Source of the DNA: Agarophyton chilense
Taxonomy: Eukaryota; Rhodophyta; Florideophyceae; Gracilariales; Gracilariaceae
Assembly (NCBI GenBank): GCA_030374765.1
Contig: JARGXX010000113.1
Location: 372,001-436,000 of the forward strand
DNA length: 64,000 bases
Reading direction: 5' to 3'
The position numbers were made by a program, and so were the translations under genes. Shown here piece after piece: positions 1 through 10,312 of this stretch (position 1 is its first letter; every line of letters starts with the position of its first letter). The notes beneath the pieces are model-generated. The model was not told the DNA's origin. It searched no databases and saw only the letters and a program-made list of their open reading frames with translations.

Positions 1-719
1 GGAAACAGAAGGTGGCGTGCGTTGATGAGGTGAGCGGGGATGTGAAACGGTGAGAGGAGGCTGGTCGGAACTTCGATCAAGCGAGCAAGTGCATCTCAGC
101 AACGAGTTGGCCAGTATTTGATTATGAAGGGTTGTTGCACTCCCAAGAGGTTCGAGTAGTCAATTATGATCCAGCCAGTGACCATGTGACTTTTTTCGTC
201 TTTCAGTGCGATTGAAAACACCCCATTTATCAGAGCTTTTGATCACTACGGTGATCATAAAGCGTGTACCGGTAGAATTCCAAAACTATGATATGATCAC
301 TATAGCGATCAATATAGGCATTGGGGATATTGCGAGCGAAAATTTGGCAATGCTGTAAATGTGATTAACGGCCGTCTACAACATTGTGCGGTTCACTGCA
401 GTGAGTTTTGAAGGTGCAAAACGCACTTTGGGTGAAATCGAGACATGGCGGATATTGTACTAAGAGTGGGTTTCACTATGGAAACCAAAATTGCAAAAAC
501 TTCTTTTCCCATTTTCCTGAGGACCGTTCTTAACAAGCGTGGATTCACCGTGAATCCACGAATTAAGGACGGCTGTAACCATATAATTGGTGAAAGAAAA
601 GTTTTGAGTTTTGCACGAAAGGAGTAGTTTTTTTTTCTTATGTGCCCCCCACTGTAATGGGAATGCGCTGTTTTGGAGGCATCAAATCCCCGCAACAGTG
701 CGAAGTGAACCACACTGTA
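1..719. other. Intergenic flank, no gene recognised
   Basis: I see no coding sequence here that I can support. Visible structure is limited to short inverted repeats: two TGATCA-cored palindromes at 240-257 and 294-311, and a longer palindrome at 538-560. Small ORFs of 60-106 codons occur on both strands but show no domain and overlap one another, so they are treated as chance. Confidence 0.5.
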
Positions 720-860
720 CGCGTTGTCTACAGGTATCTATATTTGTGAAGGTGTTATGGGGAGTAGCGAGCAGGTGTATTGCTGCTGTGAGCCATGCCG
801 AACGTCGCGTACCTTGTGCCTAGGACGTCGCGCGCGCGGTACTTGATTGCAGCGCGTGCG
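720..860 (+). repeat. Left direct repeat of the DIRS-like element
   Basis: About 141 bp matches 6194-6213 plus 17199-17322 in the same orientation, including the shared stretches ggggagtagcgagcag and gcagcgcgtgcg. By eye the two copies agree at roughly 80-85% of positions. Direct rather than inverted orientation would suit the PAT/Ngaro-type arrangement of split direct repeats, but I cannot assign the subgroup from this alone. Confidence 0.7.
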
Positions 861-1000
861 TGAATGCAGCGGGAGTCTGGACGGAGTTACGACTGATGGC
901 TCTGGAGGTAGCATGCGTTGAGAATGGGATAGTTGACGACATGTAAAGGAGGCTTGGATTGACGGAGAAGTCGTTCAAGGCCGCATTGGAAGTATTATGA

Positions 1001-1159
1001 ATGCGTGCGCAGTACTTTCGGGACATCAACGATCGAGGAATGGAGATGGCGCGCCATATGGCGTTTCTCGTCGAGCAAGACCACGACGCCGTGTTCTCTG
1101 AGTCCTACTGCACCACAAGGGAGGCTCTCGCGACACAGATGGAGGCCGAGGCTGCCTAG
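1001..1159 (+). pseudogene. Possible gag-like fragment of the DIRS element
   Basis: A 52-codon frame starts at ATG 1001 and ends at TAG 1157-1159. Its composition (acidic and basic residues with an EALATQMEAEA stretch) suggests a helical fragment. It lies between the left repeat and the reverse transcriptase, where DIRS elements carry their first ORF. No motif identifies it, so this is position-based inference only. Confidence 0.25.
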
Positions 1160-1287
1160 TACCTTGCCAAGGCCCGAATCGAGAAGGCGACTGGCAACAA
1201 GAGAGGCGGCTCCAGGGGAGCTGAGGGTGATCACTGAGGTTCAGGAGTGGACGACCGAATTCCACGGCGCTATGGACAATAGAGCCA

Positions 1288-2428
1288 TTGTGGAGGAAGA
1301 CTGCGTGCAGAGCAGATTCATGGCAGTCCGGGCTGAAAGCGTCGGGATCCGTGGAGAGGGTGGCGTGGTTTGGAATACGAGATATTCCGACCGTACCGTT
1401 GACACGGGGGGTGGTAGTGGGCGAGATATCACAGTCAGCGGAGGAAAAAAAGTTCGCGGGGGAGAATCTGGAGAAGGGGTTGAGGGATGGTGTGTACGAG
1501 CGATTGGGGACTGTGGAGGTGCGTCGACTGGTGACGGATTGGAAGATGGTGTCATCTGCTTTCGGTGTCTGGCAAGGACAGAAAGAAGAGAGAAGGGGGC
1601 GGTTCGTGGTGAACCTCTGCTAAAAAAGAAAGCACTTGGCGAAGGGGAGCGTGAGGATGAAGACGATCCAGATTTTTCAGACTTGGAGCAGGAGGACGTG
1701 CTGATGTCATGGGATATCAATAGCGGGTACCACCACTTCTACCTTCACCCGGACATGCGGGACTTTTTCTTATTCCGCTACGATGGGGGATTCTACCGAT
1801 GCATTGCGGTGCCGTTTGGGTGGGAGTGTTCGGTCTTGTGGTTTATGAAGCTACTGCGGCCGGTCGTACAGTGTGTCAGGAAGAAGTTCGAGTACAGGGT
1901 GATGCCGTACACCGACAAATTCCTCCTGGCCCCGGCACCGGAGGAAAGGGAATCAACCGAGAAAGACTGCATGCAAGCAAGAGCAGAGCTGGAAAAGTTG
2001 TTCGGTGCATTGTGCCTGGTGCAACACCCGGACACGGGAGAGCGGGACAAAGCGCAGAAGCTGGATCATCTTGGAGTCCATATCGACACAGTCACGATGA
2101 AGGGGTTTGTGTCCGAGAAGGAAGTTGGCCGGGTGCGGACTATGGCGAAAAATCTGCTGCACTTGTCTAACGGAACCCATAAAACGTCTCGCTGGAGCTG
2201 TTGCCCAGCTTCTGCGCCGCGCGCGCATCCTTGACACTTTCGCGGCCGCTCGTCTGTTTTTAAACGCGCTCCATGTACTTCGACATGTCTCTGGCAGAGC
2301 AGGGGGCGAAGACAGACGAAGAAGAGGGAGAGAAGGGAGCGAAAAGAGAACGGAGAGACGAGAAGAGCATGGGGTGGTCTTCGCACCGCGCGGAGGCGGG
2401 AGCACCGCCGGCCAAGCTTGGATGGTCG
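1288..2428 (+). pseudogene. DIRS-type reverse transcriptase, broken
   Basis: A first frame (1288-1623) carries the finger region (ENLEKGLRDGVYERLGTVEV). A second frame ending at 2234 carries the palm: SWDINSGYHHFYLHPDM, then VPFGW, then MPYTDKFLLAP at the place of the YxDD catalytic box, then LGVHIDTVTMKGF typical of the DIRS connection to RNase H. The catalytic box reads YTDK, so the second aspartate is lost. A frame change near 2160 moves the thumb-like segment (RLAGAVAQLLRRARIL) into another frame. The segment is cut at 2429 by a gypsy LTR. With a missing catalytic residue and frame changes this cannot make active enzyme. Confidence 0.75.
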
Positions 2429-2874
2429 TGTAACGCAACGACTGGTTGGTAAGGGTACTGGTCTCAACCTGGGGAAGCGTGGTAAAGCGGGTCCTAAGGT
2501 TCGTATTCTGGACGGCGGCACTTCCAGAGTACTTGGTGCAATGGGCAAGCGTTTACTGCGTAATTCTACAGGTCGAAGCTACGGAAACGATGGCTTGAAG
2601 ACCAATTGATGGAAATAATGTACCAAAGGCGGTAATTTAGTATTCTAGCGGTGGCTCCCTGATTCTAAGGAAGAAGCGTCACTCGAGCGGAGTAAATATT
2701 GATGGCGAGGCACTGGGATCTCCATGGCACTGTAAATCTATCGCATTAAACCAAATAAAATGAAATAATTATCAAAATATGTCCAGCTGAGGTCGGGCAG
2801 TCCCCGTGGCGTCTGCAAGATACCTCAGGCCCTGGAGGCTTACAGAACTCAACCTTAATTGTTGGTCCTTCACA
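2429..2874. repeat. Solo or partial LTR of the gypsy B family
   Basis: The 446 bp run from TGTAACGC to CCTTCACA and align end to end with the two LTRs of element B (8766-9212 and 14006-14451), but with more differences, so this copy is older. It interrupts the DIRS reverse transcriptase/RNase H frame. The flanks GGTCG and CACCG do not match, so there is no clear target duplication; either it has decayed or the copy arose by rearrangement. Confidence 0.8.
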
Positions 2875-3296
2875 CACCGTGTCGGTGTTACCATGCTGAC
2901 GCGCAGGGCGCCCTAACCACCCACCATGGCAAGTCCCAGCTTGGGAAGGGGCGAGCGCGTGTGCGCTTGTGGCTGAAATCCTTACACGACTTGGCACACT
3001 GGCGTGGGTGGACACGCGGCGAGGGGCGCAACCTCGTGCGGCTGGAGACGGACTTCATGCTATACAGCGACGCCGCGGATGTGAGATACGGAGGGAAATT
3101 GGACTTTGGCGAGGAGGCTGGGTCGCCGGGTTCGTGGGAGGGTCAAGATTTATGGAGCGTGACCGGCCGTGAGCATTCCATTACTTTGCGTGAGCTGCGA
3201 GAGGTCCGGCTGCTCCTCCTCCGACACTTCTCCGACCACGTGTCTGACCCCCGAATGCGGTAGGTGCTGGTTTAGGAAGACAATTAAGCCGTGATG
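2875..3296 (+). pseudogene. DIRS RNase H domain, first part
   Basis: After the LTR the DIRS frame resumes: RLWLKSLHDLAHWRGW, then FMLYSDAADVRYGGKL (the tDAS..GwG motif of retroelement RNase H), then REHSITLRELREVRLLL (the SI..lEL motif). The frame is then cut at 3297-3298 by the TA target of a mariner insertion and resumes at 4601. Conservation of these motifs across the cut shows that the insertion is simple. Confidence 0.75.
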
Positions 3297-3298
3297 TA

Positions 3299-4598
3299 CA
3301 GTGCGTTTCAAAAACATATCCCTTTACAAAAACTGCGCCAAAAAGGCATTTCACGTACTGTAGAGCACATTTCACAACAAATAAAAACCACTAAGTCAAT
3401 AACACTGTTTCAAAAGTATATCCTTTATACAATCATTCGCTCAATTATGGCTCGTGGCGCACCTCTCACACGCTCTGAACAGCTGGAAATCATGGAATTA
3501 GTAGGTCAGGGTATGATTCCAGCAGATATAGCCCGAAAACTCAAGCGCAGCCCAAAAACAATCAGCAACTTCATCAAAAACCCCGCTGCATACGGAACAA
3601 AGCGTTCAACCGGCCGTCCAACGGCACTATCCCCGGCCGATAAGCGTGGAATCAAGCGAGAACTATGCCGCAACACTTCATCTTGCGGGAAAATTGTCAA
3701 AAATCTAAATTTGCCTCTATCACGATCTACAATATGGCGTGAAGTCAACCGTCAAAATTTGTTCAAGTACACAAAAATGAGGAAAACTTTTTTTTTAAAA
3801 GATAATCACAAGAAAAATCGAGTTGAATGGTGTGCTCAAAAGGCTTATTGGAAAACGGAATGGAATAATGTTATCTTTTCCGACGAAAAAAAGTTTAACC
3901 TTGATGGTCCAGATTGCTATAAATTTTATTGGCATGATCTACGAAAAGAAAAGAAGGAATTTGTGACTAGGCATTCAGGAGGCGCATCAGTAATGGTTTG
4001 GGCTGGAATCTCCACGAAAGGAGCAACTGATATGGCTTTTGTTGAAACTACAATGAACTCTGAGAAGTATGCTGAGGTTCTAGAAAACTATCTTTTACCT
4101 TTTTCATACTGTATGCACGGAGAAGAATTCATTTTCCAGCAAGATAATGCACCTGTGCATAAGTCTAATTCTATGAAACAGTGGTTCAATAGTCTAAATA
4201 TGTCGGTTATGGAATGGCCTGCGCGCTCTCCTGACCTCAACCCTATCGAAAACATTTGGGGAATGTTGGCCCGAATGGTTTATGGGCAAGGAAGGCAGTT
4301 TGATACAGTTTTTGATTTGAAAAATTGTATCAAAGATTGCTGGGAAAAGATTGACTGTAATGCTATCAATCCTTTTATAGAATCAATGCCAAAGCGTTGT
4401 ATAAGTGTTATACAGGCTAGAGGAGCAAAAATAAACTACTGAACTCGCGTTAGAATAAAAAGGATGCAATAAAGGTTATGATTTTGAAACAGTTTTTTTA
4501 CTTGAAAATTTTTTCACACTGATTTTGTTAGTTGTACTGTAGCCAAAACGTCGATTTTTGGAAAATTTGCGCGAGGGATATGATTTTGAAACAGACTT
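3299..4598 (+). mobile_element. Complete Tc1/mariner transposon
   Basis: The element is exactly 1,300 bp, flanked by TA at 3297-3298 and at 4599-4600. Its terminal inverted repeats (3299-3322 and 4575-4598) are 24 bp long with a few mismatches and share the core TTTCAAAA and the inner end CATATCCC. It contains one intact transposase gene. It sits inside the RNase H domain of the DIRS element, so it inserted after that element. Confidence 0.92.
3447..4442 (+). CDS. Tc1/mariner transposase, DD34E, intact
   Basis: The 331-residue protein cuts and pastes its own element at TA sites. The start is taken at ATG 3447, because the open frame upstream runs through the terminal repeat. The N-terminal half holds the helix-turn-helix pair (LTRSEQLEIMELVGQGM and SRSTIWREV). 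The catalytic DDE_3 core has the first aspartate in FSDEKKFNLDG, the second in FQQDNAPVH, and the glutamate in SPDLNPIENIWG. I count 34 residues between the second Asp and the Glu, the classical Tc1 spacing. No stop or frameshift is visible and length is normal for the family. With near-matching terminal repeats and a perfect TA duplication it could be a functional copy, though activity cannot be judged from sequence. Confidence 0.93.
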   Translation: MARGAPLTRSEQLEIMELVGQGMIPADIARKLKRSPKTISNFIKNPAAYGTKRSTGRPTALSPADKRGIKRELCRNTSSCGKIVKNLNLPLSRSTIWREVNRQNLFKYTKMRKTFFLKDNHKKNRVEWCAQKAYWKTEWNNVIFSDEKKFNLDGPDCYKFYWHDLRKEKKEFVTRHSGGASVMVWAGISTKGATDMAFVETTMNSEKYAEVLENYLLPFSYCMHGEEFIFQQDNAPVHKSNSMKQWFNSLNMSVMEWPARSPDLNPIENIWGMLARMVYGQGRQFDTVFDLKNCIKDCWEKIDCNAINPFIESMPKRCISVIQARGAKINY

Positions 4599-4600
4599 TA

Positions 4601-5216
4601 CGTTCTCAACGCCATGGTGTCGTCGTCGCGTCCAATGATGATCGACTTTAGGAAGTTGGAGGTGCTGCTCCGCGTGATGGGCCTACGCTTAAAGGAGAGG
4701 TAGATCGCCTCTGAAGTGAGTCCGTTTGGCGACGCCTTGTCGCGCACTTGGGATCCGGGCAAAATAGCGGCAAAAGTGACGGTGGTGACCTCCATCAAAG
4801 TGCACTACAAGCTGAACGAGGTGGTCTTTGAGGCGCGGCCCTTGGGCGAGCTTCTTATAGCAAGGAAGAAGTAGATTTCGAAGAAGTTGGAGGAGGATTG
4901 AGGCGACGGACGGACGAGGCTTTACAACCCACTGATAGACATGCCACGCTTAGTGGTGCAAAAGATGGAGCAAGAGGGTGGTCGGGGTGTACTATTGGCA
5001 CCGAACTGGCCGTCCCATCCGGAGTTCGGTCGTTTACGCGCCTTGGTCTCGAGGATCGTGCCTATCGAGACCAGTTACGGCTAACCGTTTCGGGGGAGCA
5101 CCGGCGAGGTCAACGACCCCTGATGACTGGTCATCGCGGAGATGAACTGCGCCGTAAATGGCCCGAGGGTATAAAAGTCGTGGTCTTGTCCAGAACTGGG
5201 ACTGGCCTCGGGATGG
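4601..5216 (+). pseudogene. DIRS RNase H continuation and connector, broken
   Basis: Translation after the mariner insertion restores the expected DIRS order: LNAMVSSSRPMMIDFRKLEV (the ..S..mm..lR.L block of DIRS RNase H), GDALSRTWD (the ADaLSR block) and LLAPNWPSHPEFGRLRALV (the block that precedes the recombinase in these elements). Several in-frame stops, for example after RLKER and after ARKK, break it. Confidence 0.65.
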
Positions 5217-6046
5217 ATGGTGATGGAGGAGAAGCCGAAGAAGCTGCGGCAAATGTTTGCAGTCTACAGATGGAATGATGGGACGTGGAACTACAGGGTC
5301 AGCCAACTCCGAAATTGTTTCCTTTTCTGCGACGAGGAGGGTCGACAGTCAGTGCCAGCGGACGAAGGCGATGTCCTCGCCTACATCGGGTACCTCGCCT
5401 TGAAGGGGCAGGTGGGCCGAGTCTCCGCTCGACAGTATGTCACCACGGTATCTAGATACCATAAAGACGCTGGTGACTCCTCGCCAACGAGGATGTTTCT
5501 TATCACCAACCTCCTCAAGGCGTATGAGAAGAAGTTAGATGGTCTCGCAGGAAGGAACAAACAAGGGCGGGCCTACCAGCCGAAGTTATACAAAAGTTCC
5601 TGTGCCTGGGTCTTTCCAGCTCCGTTGCAGAGATGATCTGCAGCTGCGCAATGGTGGTCTCCGCCTTTATCTTACTATGCAGATTGGTCACTGTGGCACA
5701 TGTTGCTGCAGGAGACGTGAAAGTGACGGACAAGGATGTCGTGCGTGCACTTTTGGTGTATCGCAAGGCGGAACGGGCCACCTTGCCACTGGTCATGAAG
5801 TACCCTTCCAGCATGGCATGGGAAAACGGGACACAACCACACTTCTTTCTGGAGAAATGGGCAGAGATACGTCCAGGCAGTGTGGGATTATTCAACATGC
5901 GGATTCAGGACGCTCTAGGCACTCCTAAGCTGGGCGCAGCGCTTAACTTGATGCTCGGGGAATGCGGCATCGACGCGTCGGATGGCTACTACTCGAACTC
6001 TCAGAGCGTGCACATCATGTCATTCAACGAGCTCGGTTCATTTTAG
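5217..6046 (+). pseudogene. DIRS tyrosine recombinase (YR), broken
   Basis: Two frames overlap at 5633-5636. The first (5217-5636) looks like the SAM-like N-terminal domain: a basic start, SQLRNCFLFCDEEGR, DVLAYIGYLALKGQVG, SARQYVTTVSRYHKDAG. The second (5633-6046) contains TDKDVVRALLVYRKAERATL and a C-terminal GYYSNSQSVHIMSFNELGSF at the place of the sHSxRrG box, but the usual His and Arg are not in canonical context. It replaces a DDE integrase and would insert circular DNA copies by site-specific recombination. The frame change and altered box make it non-functional. Confidence 0.6.
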
Positions 6047-6213
6047 TTTTCACAGGTCTGGATCATTCATCATCCCGAATGGACCTCTGAAAGCATGTTC
6101 CAGGTGTACTTTGACAGCCTGATCGCTAGAACCCAAGATTCGGAGTGGTTTTTCGCGCACTTATCCTGTCGTGCTCGTCTCCGATGATTTTTGGTCTTCG
6201 CGTCGTGTACAGG

Positions 6214-6626
6214 TATGAATTTCTAATGGTATTGGATAGCCTTCTATAGCCGGAATTGGACTTGAATCAAGACAAAGTCAATTAGACGGCAGAGCCGGCC
6301 AGTCATCCACCCTGATGGTTTTAGAGCGAAAGGGAAATGAAGCGGCAGAGCCTTCTGAAAGCAGTCACTGTTAACTTAAGCAACACGAACATATGAATTA
6401 GGCGGCAGAGCCTGTCAGTCATCCACCGTGATGGTTTCAGAGCGAAACAGCGCAGACAAACGCACTACATAAGGCTAGACGTAGCCAGCAAATAGAAAAA
6501 AAAGAAGGGTACCGACCTGAGCACTGCCTTGTTGTGAACTGATATTGAAGTGTCTCATTAGCGCCCCAACTCCGTTGTCTACACCTTACGTAATAAATGT
6601 CGGCCAACAACTCTCAGATGGTCACA
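6214..6626 (+). repeat. 5' LTR of the copia element
   Basis: 413 bp, from TATGAATTTC to GGTCACA. The boundary at 6626 is fixed by the primer-binding site that follows at once. It carries an internal partial duplication: the block cggcagagcc, then agtcatcca, then gatggtt, then agagcgaaa, appears twice about 125 bp apart. The right LTR has the same internal duplication, so it predates insertion. Confidence 0.88.
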
Positions 6627-6639
6627 GTTATGGGCCCAG
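6627..6639 (+). promoter_or_regulatory. Primer-binding site for a half-tRNA (initiator Met)
   Basis: GTTATGGGCCCAG directly follows the 5' LTR. It is the complement of CTGGGCCCATAAC, the anticodon stem-loop of eukaryotic initiator tRNA-Met, not of a tRNA 3' CCA end. Drosophila copia is known to be primed by a tRNA-iMet fragment cleaved in the anticodon loop, and this site has the same layout. Confidence 0.8.
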
Positions 6640-7654
6640 GGCAGCTTGTATCTCCGGAGGACAACGGAAGCATCACAACGCTCCAAAATTCACTACAAAC
6701 ATTACGTCAAAGGTGAGCTACCGCAAAGCATTGAGGAGATGGATGAAGATGGTGCTACAATTCGCCAACGTCGACAACAAATATAAAGCGATTTGTGCCG
6801 GGGCAGGAAATTTGGATTATCTTGCATTTGATGCTAGAGCATAAGAAATGTTGAAGAAGGCCGAGCGATGTGGAAACATATGTTTCGATCCGGACGTGAA
6901 CGACATCAACAAGACCAAGATGGTATAAGCCGTAATTTATGTAATCGCAAAATACAGCCCGACAGAGAGTGTTAAACGAGAAGTAGACCTACTCACAGTA
7001 GTACAGGAGTGTCATAGAGATTCAAACGAAAATGCATCCTCATTCGCAACGAGATTCAACGCAGCAGTCGCGCGATATACCAACCATAACTCAGGTATAA
7101 GCGACGCCTCAAGTAGACGGTTTGCGATTCTCATGCTCCGCAATTCATCCCTAACTTCGGACACCATTAACGCTCTTCTTTTTCAACTGAAATCAAAGCA
7201 TCGTCCCCTGGCTACCCATGAAAAGTCTGCACAACTAGTTCTGTCCTCAAGGGAACTGAAGTTATTGGTAGAGGTGATTCAGATGGAGAACTCTCTAAAA
7301 GTTGAGACCATTATTACGGTTTCAGCAAAAATCAAGGCTGCGCAAGACTTGGTTCGTCAACAGAGCACGACGAAGGCTCCCATTTGTACCCTTGAAGACG
7401 CAACCGACTCGATTTCGCATGTTGAATATTTTTCAGACAGAACCCGTACGACAATGCTTGGAAAATGCTCTATGAGAAACCAGTCCAAAAGGACACAGCG
7501 CATAAAGATGATGAAAGAAGAGAGTGAATGCCGGGCATGTGGACAAGTTGGGCATTGGTACCGCAACATAGAGGAATGTAGAAGCAAGGTGAATTGGAAG
7601 GGCACAGGGTCCCAGATAACACCAGACAAAGATAAACAGCAAAGCAGTAACTAA
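6640..7654 (+). pseudogene. Copia gag, broken
   Basis: Pieces in more than one frame form a retrotransposon Gag: a stretch near 6900-7090 (TKMVKAV-like start, then VREVDLLTVVQECHRDSNENA-type residues), then an open frame from 7133 to 7654 with helical content, and a zinc knuckle CRACGQVGHWYRNIEEC near the C terminus. The knuckle keeps C-x2-C-x4-H but has seven rather than four residues before the last Cys. Gag would form the cytoplasmic particle and bind element RNA. An in-frame stop near 6927 and frame changes mark it as a relic. Confidence 0.7.
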
Positions 7655-7659
7655 AGCGG

Positions 7660-8765
7660 AGAGAAGCAAGAGGAGGCTTCTCTTTTGGGAAACTGAGGTC
7701 CGGGAAGCTCCACCCAGACCTCAACCACATACTTGATAAAGAGGCACCATTGCCCACGGGAGGAATCGATAACGCAACAGGACTATGTGACTCGCTAGGT
7801 ATGGCTGTGTATTTAGATCCACCTCGTGATATGTACTATCATGCATGGGGAGATACAGCCGAAAATCCTAACGAGATAGTTTGCACATGGAACTTCATCA
7901 TCAATGATGGTAATGCGAGACCAACGGTGATACCATCTGACCTAGACGAAGTAAATTCACCACTGATCATCAGGCTGGACATTAAACGATATGCAGACAC
8001 TCTGAATTGTCAAAACCCACCGATTATCTCCTTTAAAGGACCTTTTGACTCAGAGATACGAGTATTCTACATTTACATTGACCAGGAAAGAGCGAAAAAT
8101 GACAGATTGTGAAATGAGATCATTCCCCATGTACGCTCTACAATGAAGAGACTTCTGGGAAACCACAGCAAGATAATGAACAGCAACTCCATTAAGAAGA
8201 TTCACCGCTTTCCGCATGCCACATCGGAACAGACGAAATCCATTCTTTTCGACGCAGACATGCTTAAGAACAGATTCGCAATAACTTGCGACAAGATATA
8301 TGACGCATGTGACATATAAGTTTCTCCAGGCCGCCCATCGCACCGCAAGAATCCCTGAGCCATGTAAAGGAGGCATTCAACGAGTCCATACAAGCTGATT
8401 TTGTAACGGTCTATATCAATGAAGAAAAGTATGAAGTACCTAATATCATAAACGCCGAAACCAACTACAGAGAACGAACGATCGCTCCCACGAAAAATGC
8501 AGCAGAAATGTCAAACAATATAGAGTCTGAGTGGATTTACCACCACGGGGCACCAAAGTTCTTCATTGCAGACCCAGAATTTACGAAACTAGTTATGACA
8601 AGGTTCCTCGACGCACATGGGATACAGAATAAAGCCAGGTCATCGAGATCATCGTCGAAGAATGGTAAGGTTGAACGTAATAACTGACTGTTCCAAGCCG
8701 TGCTCAATAAGGGATCTCGGGAAAGTACCATTGCATCACCACAAACTATCGTATTCCGTGCGTCT
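7660..8765 (+). pseudogene. Copia protease/integrase region, broken, first part
   Basis: From about 8370 the frames give the copia integrase core: QADFVTVYINEEKYEVPNII, then IYHHGAPKFFIADPEFTKLV (second aspartate in IADPEF), then ARSSRSSSKNGKVERNN with the catalytic glutamate in GKVERNN. A TGA follows that motif. The upstream part (7660-8370) should hold the protease, but frames are too broken for me to point to a DTG or DSG box. The gene is cut at 8766 by element B and continues at 14452. Confidence 0.65.
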
Positions 8766-9212
8766 TGTAACCTAATGACTGTTGGGTCAGCGTACGGGTC
8801 TCGACCGGTGGTAGCGCGGTAGAGCGGGTCCTAAGGTTTGAATCCTTGGCGGCGGCACTCCCAGAGTACTTGGTGCAATGGGCTCGCGTTTACTGCGTAG
8901 TCCTACAGGTTGGAGCTACTGAAACGATGGCTTGAAGACCAAATGGTGGAACTAATTTACCAAAGGGGGTTATTAAGTATCCTTACGGTGCCTACCGTAC
9001 TGTAAGGTAGAAGCGTCCCTCGAGCCAAGTAAATAGTACTGGCGAGGCGCTGAGATCTCCCTGGCACTGTACTGCTAATCTATTACACAAAATAAAAAGT
9101 AATTAATAATCTGCATGAGTCCACCTGAGGTCGACCCGTACACGTGTCACCTGCAAGATCCTTCGGGGTCCGGCAGCTTACAGGGCTCAAACATTATCAT
9201 CGTTCCTTCACA
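8766..9212 (-). repeat. 3' LTR of element B
   Basis: 447 bp, TG at the plus-strand left end and CA at the right. It aligns along its full length with 14006-14451 and with the solo LTR at 2429-2874. It contains a tRNA-like module: TAGCGCGGTAGAGCGG (8812-8827) followed closely by GGTTTGAATCC (8835-8845). Confidence 0.88.
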
Positions 9213-9623
9213 TATCTACCTCCTTAGGATTCGGCCGTCATGGCGAGGTCCAGATGGCCTCCTGATTGACGCAGGGGACGCGAACACTTCGTTGCTCCCG
9301 GTACCATTGGGCGCAACAGGACGTCGCGTCGTCACCGCCTGCGGGGATGCGGGGACGCATGAGCTGACAATTGGCGCCGAAGGGCAATTAATTAGCCTAA
9401 GGACGGAAACTCCCATGCGCCGTGAGCGCTGGCCATATGGGCATCGCCGGCTTATTCCTTGCGTCGCGTTGCCGAGACGGTCCATTGGCTTCTTCCTTAA
9501 TCTCGGTTCTTCCTTTAGTGACCCTCCGCGCTGCGTCTACCGCGGTTCACGCCTGTCAGTCCGTCCGGGTCGTTTCCGTCACATCGTTTTACCATCGTGG
9601 TACTTTTCCATTGGTCTCGCGCG

Positions 9624-10130
9624 ATGGCGGACCCACCCTATAAGCCCGTCGGATACGCCGTACCTCCTTTGGACTATGTCGCATCCGTCGATGTCCCTAC
9701 CCATTTCCCGGCAGACCAACCTGTTAGCAGCGGTATTATGGCTTCGAACAACCAAGCGGGGGGCTCCTCGGGATACCAAGTTTCTTATGAGCGCCCCGGG
9801 GGCTGCTATGAAAAAACTATCGGACGACATCCGTAGGCAGTGCGTCTTGCTCTTCTGCCGTCTCGTTGGTATTACTGCCTGGATGGACATTGCGACTGTC
9901 CTGAGCGAAGCTTGCTCCTCGGCGCGTCGCTCGGTGCGCTACGCCACGGTTGTCCAACAGGGTCAGGATCTGAGGACCGCTCTGGTCAATATCCAGTAGC
10001 AGAATGCGCAGGTGATGTTCTTGGGGGTCACAGCAGACTTGGATTCCCGGTATGGTCTAAATTTGAGCGACCGGGGGCTTCCGATGGTGACAATAGTTCC
10101 TCAGGTGAATCTCAGCTGAAAATGCGTGCC
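9624..10130 (+). pseudogene. Possible antisense ORF of element B
   Basis: On the strand opposite to gag, between the 3' LTR and the pol remnant, a frame starts at ATG 9624 (MADPPYKPVGYAVPPLDYVA) and stops at 9836. A second, shifted frame then continues with helical residues (LSDDIRRQCVLLFCRLV, SEACSSARRSVRYATVV) and a stop at 9997. I recognise no family. The position parallels the antisense ORFs of element A, but I see no sequence match between them. It may be chance. Confidence 0.3.
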
Positions 10131-10312
10131 GGGCTCGTTGGGTCCGGTTCAGGTGGTCCAGTTGGCTCCTTGGGCGACCCTAGTCCCGGTTTCGCTCCTG
10201 CAGGTTCCAATGAGGAAGAGGGAGTTACTCCTGCGCCGCCCCAGTGAGTCCTGTTGGTTTTAGAAGCGCTTTTGTGAACGTTGAGGTCATATCGAGGGCT
10301 CTTAGGCCTCTG

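Noticed and set aside
393-823. Overlapping small frames at the left end
   Set aside because: They cross palindromes and the DIRS repeat and show no conserved motif.
8806-8850. Possible tRNA gene in the gypsy B LTR
   Set aside because: D-arm and T-arm-like parts are present but there is no anticodon arm and the two boxes are only about 7 nt apart, so it is not a full tRNA.
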